Shown one piece after another: positions 16,130 through 24,136 of a stretch of DNA of 41,252 nt. A model generated the notes under the pieces. That model had not been told where the DNA came from, ran no database searches, and saw nothing but the letters and a program-made list of their open reading frames with translations. The position numbers and the translations under genes are program-made. The DNA comes from DATLOJ01 sp035536315. GTDB taxonomy: Bacteria; Actinomycetota; CADDZG01; JAHWKV01. The first letter of the stretch is position 1. Every line of letters starts with the position of its first letter. The DNA lies in assembly GCA_035536315.1 (NCBI GenBank), contig DATLOJ010000045.1:1-41252 (forward strand), written 5' to 3'.

Positions 16130-17053
16130 CGTATCGCAGCTCTGGCCGGCGGCGCCGGTGCTGCCAAGTTCCTTACCGGCCTGGTCGCCGCTGCGGACCC
16201 CTCACAAATCGTCATCATCGGCAATACCGGTGACGACGCAGAGTTCTACGGTCTTCACGTCAGCCCCGATCTCGACATCGTTACGTACACACTTGCCGGG
16301 TTGGTCGGCGCAGAGGGCTGGGGTTTCAAAGACGATGGAGTCGCCGCTCTCGAACAACTCGGCAAATACGGGCTCGATACCTGGTTTCGAATCGGTGACA
16401 AAGATCTGGCCACTCACGTTGCTCGCACCTTTTGGCTTCGAAGCGGTGCGACCCTTTCCGAGGCGACCGACCGAATTCGCCGGGCCCTCGGTGTCGAACC
16501 GCAAATCATTCCGATGTCCGACGACCCGGTTCGCACCAGACTGACGACCTCAGAAGGGCGAAAACTCGAGTTTCAGGAGTACTTCGTGAAGGAGCGGCAC
16601 AGGCCCGAAATATTGGGGATTGAGTTCTTTGGATCGGGCGAGTCCTCCCCTGCACCAGGAGTTTTGAGCGCTCTCGAAGACGCCGAAATCATCATCGTTT
16701 GCCCCTCGAACCCGCTGATCTCCATTGGACCGATACTTTCCGTTCCCGGTGTTCGAGACGCTCTGAAATCACGAAGGGACCGCGTGGTCGCTGTTTCGCC
16801 AATTGTCGAGGGGGCCGCGCTGAAAGGACCCGCCGACCGGCTGCTCCCAATAGCCGGCGTGAGCGCGACTGCCTCGGGCGTCGCAACGCTTTACAAGGAC
16901 TTTTGTTCGACCTTCGTTTTGGATGTTCGCGACAAGACCGAGGCAGCGGCTGTGGAGGACCTGGGAATCCGAACGCTGATCACCGACACGGTGATGAAAG
17001 AGCCAGCGATCGCTATCGAATTATCCAGGTCGATTCTGGGGACGGCGGGGTGA
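16127..17053 (+). CDS. cofD: 2-phospho-L-lactate (or phosphoenolpyruvate) guanylyl:FO transferase, CofD/FbiA
   Basis: A protein of 308 aa, normal for the family. The N-terminus MRIAALAGGAGAAKFLTGL holds the nucleotide-binding GGxGxxK-type loop. IVIIGNTGDDAEFYGLHVSP and DLDIVTYTLAGL follow, and SNPLISIGPIL and VSPIVEGAALKGPADRLL complete the CofD signature. The enzyme transfers the phospho-lactyl or phosphoenolpyruvyl group to FO to give F420-0 or dehydro-F420-0. In actinobacteria the phosphoenolpyruvate form is the established donor. It is probably translated from a leaderless mRNA (TAGAGT 7 nt before ATG). The stop overlaps the cofE start by 4 nt, so the two are coupled. Confidence 0.95.
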   Translation: MRIAALAGGAGAAKFLTGLVAAADPSQIVIIGNTGDDAEFYGLHVSPDLDIVTYTLAGLVGAEGWGFKDDGVAALEQLGKYGLDTWFRIGDKDLATHVARTFWLRSGATLSEATDRIRRALGVEPQIIPMSDDPVRTRLTTSEGRKLEFQEYFVKERHRPEILGIEFFGSGESSPAPGVLSALEDAEIIIVCPSNPLISIGPILSVPGVRDALKSRRDRVVAVSPIVEGAALKGPADRLLPIAGVSATASGVATLYKDFCSTFVLDVRDKTEAAAVEDLGIRTLITDTVMKEPAIAIELSRSILGTAG

Positions 17054-17763
17054 CGGTGTTGCCGAACATCCAAATCATTCCCGTTCCAATCAGGGACGAC
17101 TTCAAGAAAGGAGACCTCCTCGCGGAGACGCTGGTCTCGAGGGCTGGTGAGGCAGGTACCACAGTCGAGACCGGCGATGTGATCGTGGTGACTCAAAAGG
17201 TCGTGTCAAAGGTGGAGGGAAGAATCGTCTTTGTTGGGGAAGACACTGAGAAGAAGACCCGAGTAATCGAGGCGGAAGCCGTCCGAATCGTCCGCAGACG
17301 CGGGGGCCTGATCATTGCGGAAACGGTACACGGGTTCGTCTGCGCAAACGCCGGAGTCGACTCCTCCAATATGGATGCCGGTTGGGTTTGCCTCCTGCCG
17401 GTCGACCCCGATCTATCCGCGCGAAGGCTGAGAGCCCGAATCAAGAAGATCACGGGAGGGGACGTCGGTGTAATCATCTCCGACACTTTCGGGCGACCCT
17501 GGCGTGAAGGACAGACCAACGTCGCCATTGGAGTAGCTGGGATGGACCCGTTCCTGGATTACCGCGGCAAGCAGGACCACAACAATGCGCTTCTTCATGC
17601 AACACAGATTGCGATAGCCGACGAGCTGGCCGCATCGGCTGAGCTCGTCATGGGTAAATCCGACCGCGTTCCTGTAGCCGTCATTAGGGGAGTCAAGTTC
17701 GCCAGAGGAAGAGGCAACGCGCGAATGCTTGTCAGAAGCCCCGAGCAGGATCTATTTCGATAG
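17050..17763 (+). CDS. cofE: Coenzyme F420-0:L-glutamate ligase, CofE
   Basis: A protein of 237 aa from the GTG at 17050 that overlaps the cofD TGA (GTGA). The open frame extends upstream into cofD but is meaningless there. Family motifs: VETGDVIVVTQKVVSKVEGR, FVCANAGVDSSNMDAGWVCL, VGVIISDTFGRPWREGQTNV, AIGVAGMDPFLDYRGKQD and VPVAVIRGVKFARGRG. It adds gamma-linked glutamates to F420-0 with GTP. The protein ends at the CofE core, so the nitroreductase-like domain found at the C-terminus of mycobacterial FbiB is absent. Either a separate reductase gene lies elsewhere or the pathway uses phospholactate directly. Confidence 0.95.
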   Translation: MTVLPNIQIIPVPIRDDFKKGDLLAETLVSRAGEAGTTVETGDVIVVTQKVVSKVEGRIVFVGEDTEKKTRVIEAEAVRIVRRRGGLIIAETVHGFVCANAGVDSSNMDAGWVCLLPVDPDLSARRLRARIKKITGGDVGVIISDTFGRPWREGQTNVAIGVAGMDPFLDYRGKQDHNNALLHATQIAIADELAASAELVMGKSDRVPVAVIRGVKFARGRGNARMLVRSPEQDLFR

Positions 17764-17783
17764 TCGACTAAGATCTCCCGCCA

Positions 17784-18425
17784 ATGACAGACAAGAAAAA
17801 GGAACGCCGCGAGGCGGCTCGGCGCAAGAGAGTCGAGGAGCAGCGGCGCAGGCAAAAGGCCCTTCGCCGCAAGAAGCTGATCCGATATGGAGCGCTTGGC
17901 GCGGTCGCCCTGGTAATTGTCTCCTTCACCGGTTTTCAGGTTTACCGATCCAAAGTTCAGGTGGGCCGGGATTTGAAGGCCGCCGGATGCTCGTCGATAG
18001 AAAAGAAGCCCATCATGACTTCCACGCCTCACTTACAGCAGGACGAACCTGCGATCGAGTACAACTCGAGCCCGCCGACTTCGGGTCGACACCTCTCGGC
18101 CACTGCACCGTGGGGTTCCCTCGACGAAGCAATCGAGGACAAGCTCCTCATCCACAACCTCGAGCACGGGGGCATAGTCATTCATCACAAAGGCCTGCCC
18201 GATGAGCAGGAAACTGAACTCGAAGAGTTCGTAGATGCCTTCCCGTCCTCCAACGGCGGCGTGATCTCCCAGCCGAATCCAAAAATAGACAAGCCGGTGG
18301 CATACGCGTCGTGGGGCCGCCTTCAGACGTGCGACGAGTTCAAGCTCTCCGTGGCCAGGAACTTCGTGAAGAAGAACTGCAGTAAGGGCCCAGAACAGAC
18401 CGGCTTGGCCTGCACTGGTCCCTAG
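17784..18425 (+). CDS. DUF3105 family membrane-anchored protein
   Basis: A protein of 213 aa. A very basic cytosolic N-terminus of about 33 residues (many Lys/Arg) precedes one membrane helix, about residues 34-52 (YGALGAVALVIVSFTGFQVY). The extracellular domain has the DUF3105 hallmarks SSPPTSGRHLSATAPWG and LIHNLEHGGIVIHHKG, followed by four Cys residues near the end (QTCDEF, KKNCSKG, LACTG). His residues in HNLEHGG and VIHHKG suggest a metal site. The function is unknown for the family. It follows cofE by 20 bp. A TAAGAT box 9 nt before the ATG could give it its own leaderless start. It is convergent with the epimerase gene across the repeat region. Confidence 0.88.
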   Translation: MTDKKKERREAARRKRVEEQRRRQKALRRKKLIRYGALGAVALVIVSFTGFQVYRSKVQVGRDLKAAGCSSIEKKPIMTSTPHLQQDEPAIEYNSSPPTSGRHLSATAPWGSLDEAIEDKLLIHNLEHGGIVIHHKGLPDEQETELEEFVDAFPSSNGGVISQPNPKIDKPVAYASWGRLQTCDEFKLSVARNFVKKNCSKGPEQTGLACTGP

Positions 18426-18432
18426 TTCAGGC

Positions 18433-18556
18433 CGGGCGGCGGCGGGCACAGCCCGGTCCCGCTCGACCCTGGCGGTTCCGCCCTCGGGCCGCCGATGTGT
18501 TCGGCTCCTAGGTACGGGCAGACTCGCTCCTTCGGTCTGACCCTCCGCCGCCCTAC
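18433..18556 (-). repeat. Intergenic repeat, copy 2
   Basis: The complement aligns with 4321-4440 over about 110-120 bases. Shared strings include GGGCGGCGGAG, TCAGACCGA, GCCGAACA, CGCCAGGGT and CGCCGCCCG. The conserved GGCGG/CCGCC hairpin is present. It lies next to the DUF3105 stop and is continuous with the tandem repeats at 18521-18851. Confidence 0.7.
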
Positions 18557-18851
18557 GTTGCCATCTAAAACGTTCCGGCCTTCGCGCTTCGCGTAGCGAA
18601 TGGCGGGGCGGAGTCGCCCTGCCGGGGTCTGTCCCCGCCACCCTACGTTGTTGTCTAAACCGTTCCGGCCTTCGCGCTTCGCGTTAGCGATCGCGAGGGG
18701 AGTCGCCTGTCCGGTCTGACTCCGCCGCCCTCCGTTTGCTCGCCTGAGCTTCGCGACAAGAAGCAAGTCATTAGACGCAGAGTCACCGCCGCCCTACCGT
18801 TGTCTCCTTTGGCGTTACGGCCTTCGCGCTTCGCATAGCGATCGCGATGGG
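18521..18851. repeat. Degenerate tandem repeat, about four units of 72-90 bp
   Basis: Units begin near 18521, 18611, 18700 and 18780. The recurring core is GAGTCGCC...GTCTGACTC, then CGCCGCCCTACGTTG, TCTAAA, CGTTCCGGCCTTCGCGCTTC and GCG(T)TAGCGATCGCGA. Unit 3 is diverged. Each unit contains TTCGC/GCGAA-type palindromes, so REP/BIME-like folding is likely. Together with 18433-18556 this accounts for the gene-free 18426-18852 stretch. Confidence 0.75.
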
Positions 18852-18852
18852 G

Positions 18853-19800
18853 TCAGGCTTCTGTTTTTAGCCAGTCCAGGGTTTTTTGGAGGCCTTCTTC
18901 TAGGGGGGTTTGGGGGGTCCAGGCTAGGGAGTTGGTTGCTTTTGTGTGGTCCAGGGCGCTGCGTTGTAGTTCGCCTGTGCGGGCGTCTTTGTAGGTGGGG
19001 GGCGATTCGACTTCGCTCAGCTTCGCCATTGTTTCGTACAGGTCGTTGATCGAGGTTTCGATGCCGGTGCCTATGTTGTAGGTCTCGTTGCCTCGATGCT
19101 TTGCGGCCGCCACGAATGCCCTCGCTACATCGCCGACGTAAACAAAATCTCTTGTTTGCTTTCCGTCGCCGTAGATGACGCAAGGCTCTCCTGCATTGAG
19201 GCGGGAGCCGAAGATCGAGACGACGCCCGCCTCGCCATGCGGATCCTGCCGGGGGCCGTAGACGTTGGCCAAAGCCAGGCTCGCGAACTCCACGCCCATG
19301 GCATCACCGTAAAATCGCAGGTAATCCTCGGCGACCTTCTTGCTTATCCCGTAAGGAGAGGTCGGTCGTCCCACGTGGCTCTCCTTGACGGGCAGGTCCT
19401 CCGGCCCCGGTTCTCCGTATATGCATCCTCCCGACGAGGCAAAGATGACGGAGCAACTGGCGTCTGATCGATGAGCAGCGCTCAAGATGTTCAGTGTTCC
19501 GAGGACGTTGACCGAAGCATCGAAGGACGGATCTGCAACCGAACGTCTAACGTCCATCTGGGCGGCCAGGTGAAAGATCGTCTGCGGGTTTGCGTCGCGG
19601 ATGGCATCTAGCGCTTCTTCCGACCGGATGTCGGTCCGAATAAGAGGGACCCCGATTTCCTTCAGAAAGCCCACGCGCTGCTCGCCTCCGGAGAGGTCGT
19701 CCAACGCAGTCACATCCCAGCCCTCGGCCACCAGGGCCTCGCACAGATGGCTTCCGATGAACCCGGCCCCGCCGGTTACGGCCGCGCGGAGACCACTCAG
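18853..19800 (-). CDS. NAD-dependent sugar epimerase/dehydratase, probable CTG start
   Basis: The first ATG/GTG/TTG start in frame is GTG at 19731, which would remove the NAD-binding loop. Extending upstream restores AAVTGGAGFIGSHLCEALVA (GGAGFIG at residues 10-16). The only plausible start is CTG at 19800, which overlaps the TGA of the upstream amidase gene (CTGA). This gives 315 aa. Short-chain dehydrogenase motifs follow: FASSGGCIYGEPG, YGISKKVAEDYL (catalytic Tyr and Lys), LANVYGPRQDPHGEAGVVS and YGDGKQTRDFVYVGDVARAF. The fold is that of UDP-glucose 4-epimerase-type enzymes, and the substrate is unknown. The last 49 codons end in C (26), A (19) or G (4, two of them Trp) and never in T, like the hydrolase at 3331-4212. 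An alternative is a frameshifted GTG (19797). Confidence 0.82.
   Translation of the reverse strand: MSGLRAAVTGGAGFIGSHLCEALVAEGWDVTALDDLSGGEQRVGFLKEIGVPLIRTDIRSEEALDAIRDANPQTIFHLAAQMDVRRSVADPSFDASVNVLGTLNILSAAHRSDASCSVIFASSGGCIYGEPGPEDLPVKESHVGRPTSPYGISKKVAEDYLRFYGDAMGVEFASLALANVYGPRQDPHGEAGVVSIFGSRLNAGEPCVIYGDGKQTRDFVYVGDVARAFVAAAKHRGNETYNIGTGIETSINDLYETMAKLSEVESPPTYKDARTGELQRSALDHTKATNSLAWTPQTPLEEGLQKTLDWLKTEA
18856..19002 (-). other. A/C-ending codon tract at the epimerase 3' end
   Basis: Forty-nine consecutive codons have no T and almost no G at the third position (cta, caa, aca, gca, aaa, acc, ccc). The opposite strand carries GGGGGGTTTGGGGGG and further G runs. This mirrors 4099-4234, and both tracts end next to the shared repeat. 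Confidence 0.65.
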
Positions 19801-21950
19801 GGCGCGACTGCCATTCCTATAGCTGTGATGATGAGACCTTCTGCGGGAGGACTCCCGTAATACGGCGCGTCACCGAAAACGTGAATCGCACCCGATGTAC
19901 TCACGATGAAGTAACCCCCTGCGGTAATTGTCCTGCCCATGCCTGCAGCTCGCGTCCGAATTCTCCTCGAAGGGAGAGATCCGTGGAAGACGCCGTCACC
20001 AAACGTGAAGATGCCGCCATCTCGCGCCACGAGCCAGTAACCATTGCCGCTTTTCGTGGGAGCCATCCCGTTGATCGACTCGGCCAGAACCATCGCACCG
20101 GTGGAACCATGGAAACCCGCGTCTCCGAAAGTGAAGATTCCGCCATCCTCCGCAACGAGCCAGTACCCGTTTCCGCTTGGTGTCCGCGCCATCCCAACCA
20201 TGGGCCAATTGAGCCGCGCTCCACCCATCGATCCGTGGAACCGGGCATCGCCAAATGAAAACACACCACCATCTGACGCGACCAACCAGTAGCCGTTACC
20301 CGTCCGCGTCGGCGTCATGCCGACGACGGGCCGCGCAAGAGTCATCGCCCCGGTGGAACCAAAGAAGCCCGCGTCACCGAATGTGAAAATCCCCCCGTCC
20401 GATGCCACCAACCAGTAGCCACGGCCCGAAGGAGTCGCTGCCATTCCCACAACAGGAGCACGAAGAGCCATCCCTCCGGTCGAACCATGGAACCCTGCCG
20501 ACCCGTAGGTAAACACCCCGCCGTCATTTCCCAGCACCCAGTACCCACTGGCCGGCAACTCTCCGGAAGAGACGGCATAGTTGCGCGCAGCTTCGGTAGG
20601 AGCCGAGACCCTCCCCTGGGCGTCCACTGCAACGATTCGCACGTTGTATGTCGCCTCTCTCAAGGCAATCCCCCCGAAGTGATGGTCCCGCAACGTGAAC
20701 GTGCCCCCCTCCGTCGCCACGCCGATCGTCCTGTCGGACAAGACGCCTTCGGCGTCGAAGATCACATCAACCCGGCCCGCAGTTCTACTCACAACTCCCG
20801 TAGCCCCAGGCGTGACGTCCCGCGTCCCTCCCGGTGGCAACATCTGGACCGCTGCAGGCGAGCTTGGCGCGCTCTGTGCCGTTAGCTGCTGAATCCTCTC
20901 CTCGACCCGATCGCGCACGATCGGAAGTTGATCCCAAAGGATGTTCCCGGGACATGCAGTGGAACCAACATCCCTGTGGCCCGCGATGTTGGGGAAGTGT
21001 CGCGATATTCCGGCCGAGGTGTTTGTGTACAGATCAGATCCGTGAGGCGAGATGTTGTGCCGGTCGGCCTTCCAGGAAAGAAGAGCCGCGAGTGTTGCGT
21101 GCGCGGCAGCCGTCGGGCCGGTGGTCGTAAACGTCCCGAGCATGGCCACGCCAACGCTGCCCGTGTTGTAGTTGGCGGCATGCGCACCGATAACTCCGAA
21201 TCCTGTTTTGCTCTCGCCGTTCGGGGGCTCACCGGGGTCATAGGTCCGAGCGAAGCGGCCCTCGTAGGTGTTTCCATTGTGATCGATCAAAAAGTTGTAG
21301 CCGATGTCGTCCCAGCCGTTCGACTGGACGTGCTGCGCATAGATCGCTCTTATGCGTGCAGCAGGATCGCTATCAAAGTTGGGAGTGACCGTGTGATGAA
21401 CGATCAACTTTCTTATCCGAGCAAACCCCGGGCTTCCTCTTCTGATGGACTCGTCCGCTCCCCACTCCGCCCGTGAAATGACATGGGGGCCGGGAGTAGC
21501 GGCATCCGCCTCGCGCGGCAACCAAACCGTCCGCGTCGGCCCGTCCTCGGTGTTGATGGGTGAAACGATTAGAGACGAGGGGTCCACCCCGGCCCCCGCC
21601 CTTACTTGAATCCGATCTGCGTCGACTCCGCCGAGAAGTGCGGCGAACTCCTCGGTCTGCTCGCTCGACATGTCCTCGGCCTCGGCGACCGCCATCCACA
21701 GGCCCCATCCGTCCTGGTCGGTACCCAGCCGAACCACCGGCGAGCCGTGGCCCTTCCAGTTCAGGCCAACGTCCGTGGCGGAAAACGGGAACTCGATCAC
21801 CATGCCAGAGGTGACGGCCGACTCTGGAATTCCAATTTTTCTGTGAAGGGTCTTCGGAATCTCTACGGCGCGGGACTCGCCGGGAACAAAGGGGATGAGC
21901 ACCGCGACAAGCAGGGCGGTGAGGGCAATGCGGAGAAGTGTCCTTTTCAT
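19797..21950 (-). CDS. PGRP-type N-acetylmuramoyl-L-alanine amidase with six 42-residue C-terminal repeats
   Basis: A protein of 717 aa. A signal peptide of about 28 residues (RIALTALLVAVLIPFVPG) marks it as secreted. An N-terminal region of unknown type leads to a PGRP/amidase_2 domain (about residues 155-350), with RAEWGADESIRRG, the zinc ligand in LIVHHTVTP, IGYNFLIDHNGNTYEGR, HAANYNTGSVGVAMLG and the second and third ligands in AGHRDVGSTACPG. After a short Ig-like linker come six repeats of the form GYWLVASDGGIFTFGDAGF plus GSTGAMxLxxPVVGM, the last two diverged. It would cut peptidoglycan stems. The same repeats occur in the next gene upstream (21987-23993). Its stop overlaps the epimerase CTG start. 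Confidence 0.92.
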   Translation of the reverse strand: MKRTLLRIALTALLVAVLIPFVPGESRAVEIPKTLHRKIGIPESAVTSGMVIEFPFSATDVGLNWKGHGSPVVRLGTDQDGWGLWMAVAEAEDMSSEQTEEFAALLGGVDADRIQVRAGAGVDPSSLIVSPINTEDGPTRTVWLPREADAATPGPHVISRAEWGADESIRRGSPGFARIRKLIVHHTVTPNFDSDPAARIRAIYAQHVQSNGWDDIGYNFLIDHNGNTYEGRFARTYDPGEPPNGESKTGFGVIGAHAANYNTGSVGVAMLGTFTTTGPTAAAHATLAALLSWKADRHNISPHGSDLYTNTSAGISRHFPNIAGHRDVGSTACPGNILWDQLPIVRDRVEERIQQLTAQSAPSSPAAVQMLPPGGTRDVTPGATGVVSRTAGRVDVIFDAEGVLSDRTIGVATEGGTFTLRDHHFGGIALREATYNVRIVAVDAQGRVSAPTEAARNYAVSSGELPASGYWVLGNDGGVFTYGSAGFHGSTGGMALRAPVVGMAATPSGRGYWLVASDGGIFTFGDAGFFGSTGAMTLARPVVGMTPTRTGNGYWLVASDGGVFSFGDARFHGSMGGARLNWPMVGMARTPSGNGYWLVAEDGGIFTFGDAGFHGSTGAMVLAESINGMAPTKSGNGYWLVARDGGIFTFGDGVFHGSLPSRRIRTRAAGMGRTITAGGYFIVSTSGAIHVFGDAPYYGSPPAEGLIITAIGMAVAP

Positions 21951-21986
21951 TTCAATCAGACCTGCTTGTCGGCTTGGGTGAGCTAA

Positions 21987-23993
21987 CTAAGGTACGGGAT
22001 ACGACAGAGTTATGCCGACTTTGCCCGATCTGGACGTCGGAGCAACTTGTGGAACCGATCCCTGGAAGGACGCTGCACCGAAGGTAAAGACACCTCCATC
22101 ACGTGCAACCAGGAAGTATCCGTCTCCATTCGGAGTAGCCGCCATCCCAACCATCTCCGCACTGAGTCTTATGTTCCCGGTCGACCCGTAGAAGCCCGCA
22201 TCGCCAAAGGCGAAGACGCCGCCGTCTTGGGCCACGAGCCAGTAACCCCTCCCGGAGGGCGTTGGAGCCATTCCAACCATCGGCCAGTTCAGGGTCATGG
22301 CACCAGTGCTGCCGTAGAAACCGGCGTCGCCAAAGGCGAAAACGCCGCCGTCTTGGGCCACGAGCCAGTAGCCGTTGCCACTGGGCGTCCTTGCCATTCC
22401 CACGACGGGCCAGTTGAGACGCATTGCTCCGGTCGACCCCTGGAATGGAGCGTCCCCAAACGAGAAGATTCCGCCGTCTGAGGCGACGAGCCAGTAGCCG
22501 TTCCCGCTCGCGCTCCTCGCCATTCCCACGACGGGGCGGTTGAGTGCCATGCCCCCCGTGGAGCCCCGGTACGAAGCATCGCCAAACGCAAAGATTCCTC
22601 CATCCGACGCAACAAGCCAGTAACCCTGCTTCGAAACAGTCGACTCGATTCCGACCACAGGACGATCAAGCCGCCTGCCGCCCATCGAGCCAAAGAATGA
22701 GGCCGACCCGAACGAGAAGACTCCCCCGTCGTCGGCTGCAATCCAGTAACCCCCATCAAGGACGACAGAAAACCAGTTGGACTTCAACCCAAGGGACAAT
22801 CTGACCTGATCCCCTGTTTTTGTGATCGTCGCAACTGTTCCGCGAATCCGAACCGACAGAACCCTTCCCCCCATATCCCCCAAGCCGTTGCGGGAGGTGA
22901 CGTCGAAGGAAACGAGCCTGCCGATCTCCGGCCATGCGCCTTCCACCTGACTCACCGGGATGGAAGCAGTCCAGTTGTGGTTTGGGTTCGATGTGATGTC
23001 GTCGCCGTGGTCGACCACGGCGGGGAAGGTGCCGCCGGCGCTATACCCGCCGGTTGAAGAGCTGAATTCCGTGCGCGCCACGGCCCCCGAGGAATGAACT
23101 CTCACTTGGCCGTATGTGTCCGCAACCGCGGCATCGGTGTTGGCGTACTCGGGCGTCCCCTCTAGATCTCGAAATACCCCGTCCAACTGCGAAGCCCTGC
23201 CCTGATAGACCTGGCACGCAGTCGTGTCGCAGGTTTTCGCGCCGATGCTCGCATAGCGGTTCTCCGACGACGCGTAGGATCGGGCGGCTACAGCCTGCGA
23301 GTACAGGGCGTGCATTCCTCGCCGAGAACCCAGGTTGCCCCAACTGCTCGGCGATTCCCTTGGAAGCACTCCGCGCAGGTACTGCTGCATGTCGATTCGG
23401 TTCACGGTGCAGGCCGTGCAAGGCGACCCAGTCCCCTGAACCGCAAGAATTTCTCCGCGGTACCAGCGGGTTCCGTTGATCTCGCAGGCCTGAAGCATCT
23501 CCGTGCGGTCGTCCGACGGCTGAGTGGGCGAAAAGACGACCGGCCCGGTTTGGGTAGCAATCGGCGTCCATGGCCCCGCGCAGTGGGGGCCTTGATCGAC
23601 TCGGTACGTGTTGGCTCCAATTCGTACAGCCCTTAGGGCGGAGTAGGTGCCGCCGATGGCGGAGGTCCTCATGTGACCTTTTTCCTGGACCACGATCGTG
23701 TCGATGTTGTCGAACCTTGTGAGCCTCACGCCGAAAACCTCGTTGTGCATGTGGTGCATCGTTGTCCCGCTGTAGAAGTGATCGAGGATGGAGGTGTAAA
23801 CCGCGCCGTGATCCACCGCGTAGCCAAGTGCGCCGTACTGACCCATGCCGCGTCCGTGACCCCAGCCATGACCCCGGAAGTCGACGTTGGGACGCGGGTA
23901 AGCCTCGGCCGGGGGACGAACCCCCGCCGAAAACACTGCGATAAGAACCGCAGCCGCGATAAATGAAAGTCGGATGAAACGCATAGAGATCAA
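21987..23993 (-). CDS. SpoIID/LytB domain protein with six 42-residue C-terminal repeats
   Basis: A protein of 668 aa, secreted (signal peptide FIAAAVLIAVFSAGVRPPAEA). The SpoIID/LytB domain (about residues 40-400) shows FRGHGWGHGRGMGQYGALGY, YLRGVLPRESPSSWG, SQAVAARSYASS and TEFSSSTGGYSAGG. SpoIID proteins are lytic transglycosylases acting on peptidoglycan strands lacking stem peptides, so pairing with an amidase next door is logical. Six repeats (consensus GYWLVASDGGIFSFGDAxF, then GSTGxMxLNxPVVGMAxTP) fill residues about 415-668. The ATG at 23993 or the ATG three codons later could be used. It runs in the same direction as the amidase gene, 36 bp apart. Confidence 0.9.
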   Translation of the reverse strand: MISMRFIRLSFIAAAVLIAVFSAGVRPPAEAYPRPNVDFRGHGWGHGRGMGQYGALGYAVDHGAVYTSILDHFYSGTTMHHMHNEVFGVRLTRFDNIDTIVVQEKGHMRTSAIGGTYSALRAVRIGANTYRVDQGPHCAGPWTPIATQTGPVVFSPTQPSDDRTEMLQACEINGTRWYRGEILAVQGTGSPCTACTVNRIDMQQYLRGVLPRESPSSWGNLGSRRGMHALYSQAVAARSYASSENRYASIGAKTCDTTACQVYQGRASQLDGVFRDLEGTPEYANTDAAVADTYGQVRVHSSGAVARTEFSSSTGGYSAGGTFPAVVDHGDDITSNPNHNWTASIPVSQVEGAWPEIGRLVSFDVTSRNGLGDMGGRVLSVRIRGTVATITKTGDQVRLSLGLKSNWFSVVLDGGYWIAADDGGVFSFGSASFFGSMGGRRLDRPVVGIESTVSKQGYWLVASDGGIFAFGDASYRGSTGGMALNRPVVGMARSASGNGYWLVASDGGIFSFGDAPFQGSTGAMRLNWPVVGMARTPSGNGYWLVAQDGGVFAFGDAGFYGSTGAMTLNWPMVGMAPTPSGRGYWLVAQDGGVFAFGDAGFYGSTGNIRLSAEMVGMAATPNGDGYFLVARDGGVFTFGAASFQGSVPQVAPTSRSGKVGITLSYPVP

Positions 23994-24069
23994 GGGTAGC
24001 TCTGAGTTGGGAGCTATTGAGGGAAATGCACCATTTTCACTGAGAGTGACAATGGGCGGGAGACCGCGC

Positions 24070-24092
24070 GAATCGAGAAATGGACTCGATTC
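24070..24092. promoter_or_regulatory. 8-bp inverted repeat between gmd and the SpoIID gene
   Basis: GAATCGAG-AAATGGA-CTCGATTC is a perfect stem with a 7-nt loop and no T tract on either side. It lies upstream of the SpoIID start, so an operator is as likely as a processing or termination hairpin. Confidence 0.4.
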
Positions 24093-24136
24093 AGACCGTT
24101 AGCCGGCCTTTCCGAGAATTATTCTTGGTTCGCGCG

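Noticed and set aside
18521..18851. Tandem array as a CRISPR
   Set aside because: Units are adjacent and diverged, with no repeat-spacer alternation and no cas genes.
19800..22750. Regular DNA repeats of about 126 bp suggesting CRISPR or minisatellites
   Set aside because: They are in frame within two secreted proteins and code for the 42-residue repeats; there are no constant short repeats with unique spacers.
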